Assembly: GCA_947683625.1 (NCBI GenBank)
Contig: CANTUR010000049.1
Coordinates: 4,194,501 to 4,258,500 of the forward strand
From: Mallotus nudiflorus
Taxonomy: Eukaryota; Streptophyta; Magnoliopsida; Malpighiales; Euphorbiaceae
Direction of reading: 5' to 3'
DNA length: 64,000 nucleotides
Shown: positions 59,429 through 64,000 of the stretch, piece after piece
Position numbering within the stretch: the first letter of the stretch is position 1
Layout: the number at the start of each line of letters is the position of its first letter
Notes under the pieces: generated by a model
Seen by the model: the letters and a program-made list of their open reading frames with translations, nothing else
What the model was told of the DNA's origin: nothing
Databases searched by the model: none
Translations under genes and position numbers: made by a program

Positions 59429-60509
59429 TGTTGACCTTAGCAAGTTAAGCAATCTTGATTTTGATATTAACAAACTTAATTTTGAGCAACTAATGTATTT
59501 GCTTCAAGTGTGTATAAGTTAGGAATAATTTGGAAGTTAAAATAATAATGAAATATTGAAGAAAAATGATTCTGGAAAGTCATTGCAAGTACTATCTCAA
59601 TCAGACTTAGCATAAGGACTAAATTGCACAAAAAATTACAATTTAGGTTGTAGTCTTGATCGAGACCAAAGTAGTCCTGAGCGGGACCAAGAGAAGCAAA
59701 ATTTGGCAGTACCCATCTCGATCGAGTGTCCCGATCGAGACATGGCTTGAGACAGGGTAGTCCACTTAATTAGGATTAAGGCTATTTTTCAAACACAATG
59801 GCTCGTAACGACTATTTGAAGCTTGTCCTGATCGGGGCCTGACAAAATGCAACTCAAAAGTCTAAAGTTTCATTCAAATGAACTTAGACAATGATGGAAA
59901 TGAAATTATTATTTCCAATAGCTATAGTTGAATTGCTCAACTATAAATATGACCTCTGAAGATTTTTTTAAGGTTAAGAAAATTGCTCATGCATTTTTAT
60001 ACAGTCAAGCATTCAATTAAGCTTTTAAACTCTTCAAAATTTCATTTTTGTTATTGTAAACTCTTATAAGAGTTTGTGAGTGTTAGAATAGATATTTTTC
60101 TTCTTCTATTTTCTAGAATTAGAAAATGGGAAGTGAGATTCTATTCTAAAGGAATTGGTTTAAGTGTTTAGCCATTAAAATACTTGGGATATCAGTTTTA
60201 GTATGAACCATGAAAACACTTATGATTTGGTTTTTGAGTAAGCTTAGAAAACTCAGGTTGTAAGGTTATAAAAGTGAGACATAAAGCTCTTGTGTAATCT
60301 CAATCTTGTGAATAAGATTGTGGGTGATTGAAAATTTTAACTTGGGGATAAGATAAGTGGAGATGTAAGATTATTGTTGAATCCGAACTCCCTAAATCTT
60401 TGTGTCTTTCATTCTTCCTTCTTAACTTTCATTCAATTCTTGCAAATAATTTTTTTAATTTCTCATTTTTATTCAATAGTCATATTCACCCCCCTCTAGA
60501 ACTCTTTCA
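59429..60509 (+). repeat. 3' LTR of Copia element 3
   Basis: Starts TGTTGACCTTAGC, ends CTCTTTCA, followed by ATAAT. About 30 bp shorter than the 5' LTR. Confidence 0.93.
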
Positions 60510-60514
60510 ATAAT

Positions 60515-61157
60515 CAACAACAATATTATTTCCTTTTTCATTAACTTTATTTTTTATGTTTAATTTCTATTTTTATCTTTACAATTTAATTAATGGTATT
60601 ACCACAAAGGTACAATAACGTTGTCCTTACAATTCAATATTTCATTAGAGGATATAAATTCAAAGATCATTTATCATGACAATAATATTTACTTTTTCTT
60701 TAATATTATTTTTTATTTGATTTCTGTTTTAATCTTCACAATTTAATTAATGGTATCACCATAAAGGTACAATAGAAATAAATACATAATATATTAAATT
60801 AAAAATTGAAAACAGTTCATGCAATGTGTGAATCTACGACTAGTATATATATAAAATTAATCAATAAAATGTTATTTTTACGAATCAAAATTTTAATGAA
60901 TATAATTATTAAAAAAATTCATAAAATAAATGAAGAAAAAAATTATATGGTCATTATTATTTAAAATTGTAATGATTAAATAAATAAAATTAATCATATC
61001 ATTTTTTTTGTACGAATAAATATTTAATTTATTTACTATTTAGTTAAAGCTTCTTGTAGTGTATTAAAACTTTCATCCCTTTGTTCTCCTCCACTCTCTC
61101 TTGTTCCTAAACAGAGCATAACCTTTTGGTATTGTATAATATAACAGTAGCAAAGCA
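60515..61157. other. Intergenic before the SET-gene remnant
   Basis: Two diverged copies of a unit with CAATTTAATTAATGGTAT and CACAAAGGTACAATA or CATAAAGGTACAATA end near 60620 and 60770, a period of about 150 bp. The segment between them is shared with 49540-49605. The stretch at 61060-61150 may be the promoter and 5' leader of the remnant gene. Confidence 0.5.
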
Positions 61158-61735
61158 ATGGAGAATTTGCAGATCGCTCTTCAAGGTCACAGTTTAGTTG
61201 TAGCTAATGACGAAGAAAAAGGACAGACTTTGGTCACCACCAAAGACTTCTGTCCAAGTTAGGTCAGGTCTTAATAACTTACAATTTACAATTTACAATT
61301 GCAATTGAAATTGAAATAGCTCTCATTTTCTATACCGAGAGAAGTAATGATAAGCCAAAGAGACTCATATTAGTGTAGCAATAGCAACAGCAAATGATTC
61401 ATCAAGTGAGTCATGGTGCAATGGATATTTAAGTTCAAGTAGTCTAAAGAAATTATCTGCTTGTCAATTCTTTTAGTACTGTGGCACTACTTGCCAAGTG
61501 TGTGTCTTTGTTTATTTATTAAATCCTTATTTTGATTTATATATGCTTTAAAATGTGTTGTGTGTTTATATAGGCTTTAAAATGTGTTGTGTGTTTCTCA
61601 TTGTTTCAATAGTTGGAGTGGAAGTTGCATCATCTTGAATGTGATGCTTTTTATAAGCTTCACAAGGGCACATAAAACCATGTTACACCTTCTATACATT
61701 TAATGGTGCAATTGTTTTTTAAAAGAAAATTGCAA
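61158..61735 (+). pseudogene. ASHR1: ASHR1-like (SET/MYND) gene remnant
   Basis: ATG 61158 gives MENLQIALQGHSLVVANDEE followed by KGQTLVTTKDF and a stop, matching the start of plant ASHR1/SDG37-type SET proteins. Further on, SSSESWCNGYLSSSSLKKLS then a stop, then YCGTTCQ (about 61400-61496) match the MYND zinc finger. The conserved Trp before YCG is TAG and one Cys is Leu. A third piece, LEWKLHHLECDA near 61613, and VTPSIHLMVQL near 61683 (other frame), continue the family pattern. The SET domain is missing: nothing recognisable follows before the chromovirus LTR at 61888. Introns may lie near 61265-61370 and 61497-61610. Confidence 0.65.
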
Positions 61736-61887
61736 TTTAAAAAGTACCTAGTTCTCTATTACTGATCAACGATGTATTGCATACTATTGACTAATGACTA
61801 CTTCACTTTCCCGAACACATATGAGTGAATAAACTCTAATAGTTTGTTGGCTTTAAATGGTGACTCCTTATATTGAAGTTGATATGC

Positions 61888-62253
61888 TGTAATATCCCGA
61901 GTTTTTAGATAATTTTAAACTGCATCGGGATATACAGTGTTAATAATTTATATATATATTTATGATTATTTAATTAGTTTGTCATTTATTAAAGTCATTT
62001 TTAATTAAATTTAATTATTTTTAAGTCTTTTACGTAAAATTTTCCTGAGAGTTTTATTTTCAGGGAAATTAAAACGTAAATAAATAAATATTAATTGTTT
62101 TAGACGGTTTTGTGAATTTGCATGAGTCCATGCACGATTTTAAGTGTCGTATTAAAATATATACATATACATGCATATATGCACATTTAAATTAAATTAG
62201 GGTTTATTTTAATTAAATTGTATTATATTATATAGTTTTATTAAGTTAATATG

Positions 62254-62346
<93 letters not shown>

Positions 62347-64000
62347 AATATTAGTTTGATATTTCTAATATGTGGTGTGGGGATTTTTGTGAATATAATA
62401 TTATTATTTTATAATATTAAATGTTAAAGTTATTATATATATATATAACTAATCAAATTTACAAAACGTGCCATCCCCTCCTTCCTCTCCAAACCCGATG
62501 CCCTCCTCCCATTCTCACTGCCTGTCACTGCTGTCCCCTCATCGTCAGAGTGCCTCATCGCTGTCCAGTAGCTCCGCCGCCCCTCTCTTTTTCCCTAGCG
62601 CTGACAAAGACAGCAATATCCATTTTTGGCCGAAAATCGAGTTCCTCACCGTTCTTCCACCTCCGACCATCATTCTTCACGATTCCGGTGTCTCTGAGCT
62701 CCTCAAGTTTTGGTGAACTCGATCCAAGCTTCAGTTTGAGCTCTAACGTCTCCATTTTTGCTACTTTTTTATTTCTTCCATTTTTGGCTTTTCAATTTTT
62801 ATTGAGCTTTTTCCTTGTGATTCATGAAAAGTGCCTTAACAAATGTTGTTCCCCTTAGCTTAATCTACATGTGGTAATTTTTGTAGAATTTTTGGGAATT
62901 ATTTTGATTTTTGTGAATTTTTTATTATTTTATTAATATTTTCTAATTTTCATAAATTAATTAAATAAATTGTGAAATTGTGATTTATGGTGTTTATAGG
63001 TGTTAAAATGAATTTTAGAAATTTATTTGTAATTTTTATGATTTTTATATAATTATTATGAATTTATTTAGTTTATATGATTTTTGAAAAATTAGGTTAA
63101 TTATGTGTTTTATTGAAATTAATTGGTTAATTGAGTATAAATATTGATATTATTAAATTATATGTTGAGACATTAATTTTTTAGTAATTATATTATTTTT
63201 GGTGAATTTTTGAACAATTATAGTGAATTTATATATAGTAAGGGTATTTTGATAATTTGACACTAAATTGGCTAAAAATATAATTAAATTGGTTTTAATG
63301 GTTATTTGAGGTATAAAAATGATTTCTACAAATTATTTAGTATTTTTAACTAATTAAAACTATTTTTCATAAGTTATTTTCAAATTATATATAATATACT
63401 ATTTTTTTCTAAATAAATGAGTTTTTATCGATTTTTAATATGTTTTAGGGTTAATTAAGTAATTTGGATTTATAAAATGTATTTTGGTTAATATTTATGA
63501 ATTTATCAAGAATTATAGATTTTTAATAATATTTTATTAAAATTAGGATTTTTATGTATTTATCGGTAAAATAATTATTTTTAGCGTTTGAATTTCTAAT
63601 TTGCTATATTTTGAGTATTAAAGGGTATTTTTGGCATTTTAAATGTGTTCTGTGTTATCTTGTGAATTGTGAACCTCGGTCGGTAGAATTGTAGTTTGGG
63701 AGTCCGACCGAGGGGTTGTGAGACTATGTTTATTCGAAGTGTGTTTCTTTGCAAAACTGGCTCTACTCTTTGAGTAAAGAGATGTCTGTTTTATAGGGGA
63801 GGTTCTGCCGGATTTTTAGTAGAATTCTTGTAAAACGTGATGTCCGGTCAAATTCCTATTCTGATTTTGTGTCCAATATTCTTAGATCGAGTCTCTACAA
63901 TGTCGATAGACTTATTCCAATTCCATATTGTCATTTGTTTATTTAGTTGCGCCGAGACCGAGGCTTAGTGGACCAGGCCAATCAAACCTGTCTTGAGGAG
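61888..64000 (+). repeat. Chromovirus LTR, diverged Tekay-like, cut by window end
   Basis: Begins TGTAATATCCCGAG and follows the layout of the Gypsy LTRs at 32395 and 40585 (read in their element orientation): CTGCATCGGGATAT near the start, ACGTAAAATTTTCC, a GC-rich patch at 62460-62720, and a conserved block from 63670 (CCTCGGTCGG, CTCTACTCTTTGAGTAAAGAGA, GGGGAGGTTCTGCC). It is clearly more diverged from those LTRs than they are from each other. At least 2.1 kb is present. Whether it is a solo LTR or a whole element cannot be seen. Confidence 0.85.
62257..62339. repeat. (TA)n microsatellite inside the LTR
   Basis: An uninterrupted TA run of about 83 bp. The equivalent place in the other LTRs has only a short TATATATATA tract, so it expanded after insertion. 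Confidence 0.9.

Larger units (their letters stand above)
50257..60509 (+). mobile_element. Copia element 3, full length, with accessory ORF
   Basis: 10.25 kb, LTRs 50257-51366 and 59429-60509, perfect target-site duplication ATAAT (50252-50256 and 60510-60514), primer-binding site at 51369 and polypurine tract before the 3' LTR. Internal order: gag with two zinc knuckles, PR, INT, RT, RNase H, then an extra ORF. About 10 of the first 135 LTR positions differ. Pol is closely related to element 2, but the first part of the LTR is unlike that of element 2. All ORFs carry stops or frameshifts. Confidence 0.93.

Noticed and set aside
62421..62858. 145-codon and 82-codon ORFs in the last LTR
   Set aside because: Pro/Ser-rich translation of the LTR GC-rich patch; the equivalent patch in the other LTRs gives unrelated frames.
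1..64000. CRISPR arrays, tRNA, rRNA or bacterial operons
   Set aside because: No regularly spaced short repeats with spacers, no cloverleaf or rRNA motifs, and all genes are of plant, retroelement or pararetrovirus type.

Overview
This window is plant nuclear DNA, almost certainly from a eudicot. It holds one intact-looking host gene with nine GT-AG spliced exons, one broken host gene, three Ty1/Copia elements, one complete nested Ty3/Gypsy chromovirus plus part of a second, and a cluster of endogenous pararetrovirus (Caulimoviridae) DNA. I cannot name the species. No bacterial-type genes, CRISPR arrays, tRNA or rRNA genes were seen.

Layout. (1) 1-14871: an endogenous pararetrovirus cluster. 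Segment A (1 to about 2700, minus) carries a viroplasmin/transactivator-like gene and a 35S-like promoter of one virus. Copy B (2706-6403, plus) is the 5' half of a second virus. Copy C (6404-14780, minus) is a slightly more than unit-length copy of that second virus (unit about 7.96 kb, terminal repeat about 0.41 kb). Copies B and C are joined in opposite orientation next to the primer-binding site. The right edge folds back again for about 70 bp and ends in a run of 26 G. The gene order in copies B and C is MP, aphid-transmission-factor-like, VAP-like, CP, POL (PR-RT-RNase H), TAV, as in the genus Caulimovirus, plus a conserved 88-codon leader ORF. All copies are broken by stops and frameshifts. 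(2) 14872-25412: the biotin--protein ligase (holocarboxylase synthetase) gene on the minus strand. Its last intron is 5.7 kb because an antisense, 3'-truncated Copia element (about 16498-20692) sits in it. (3) 25425-28719: a GCTCGAG-rich repeat against the gene's 5' end, then AT-rich intergenic DNA with long (AT)n and (ATT)n tracts. (4) 28720-49467: Copia element 2 (TSD TTATA), split by a Tekay/Del-like chromovirus (32395-43805, minus, TSD TAAGG, LTRs about 3.2 kb). (5) 50257-60509: Copia element 3 (TSD ATAAT), a relative of element 2 that carries an extra ORF downstream of pol. (6) 61158-61735: remains of an ASHR1-like SET/MYND gene. (7) 61888 to the window end: the start of another chromovirus LTR of a diverged subfamily.

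Order of events: the LTR pairs differ by roughly 15% (Copia 2), 7% (Copia 3) and 3% (Gypsy) over the stretches I compared by eye. Copia 2 is therefore oldest and the nested Gypsy youngest. In the Gypsy gag-pol nearly every premature stop is a CAG-to-TAG or CGA-to-TGA change, as expected from deamination of methylated cytosine. The only gene that looks functional for the host is the biotin--protein ligase.
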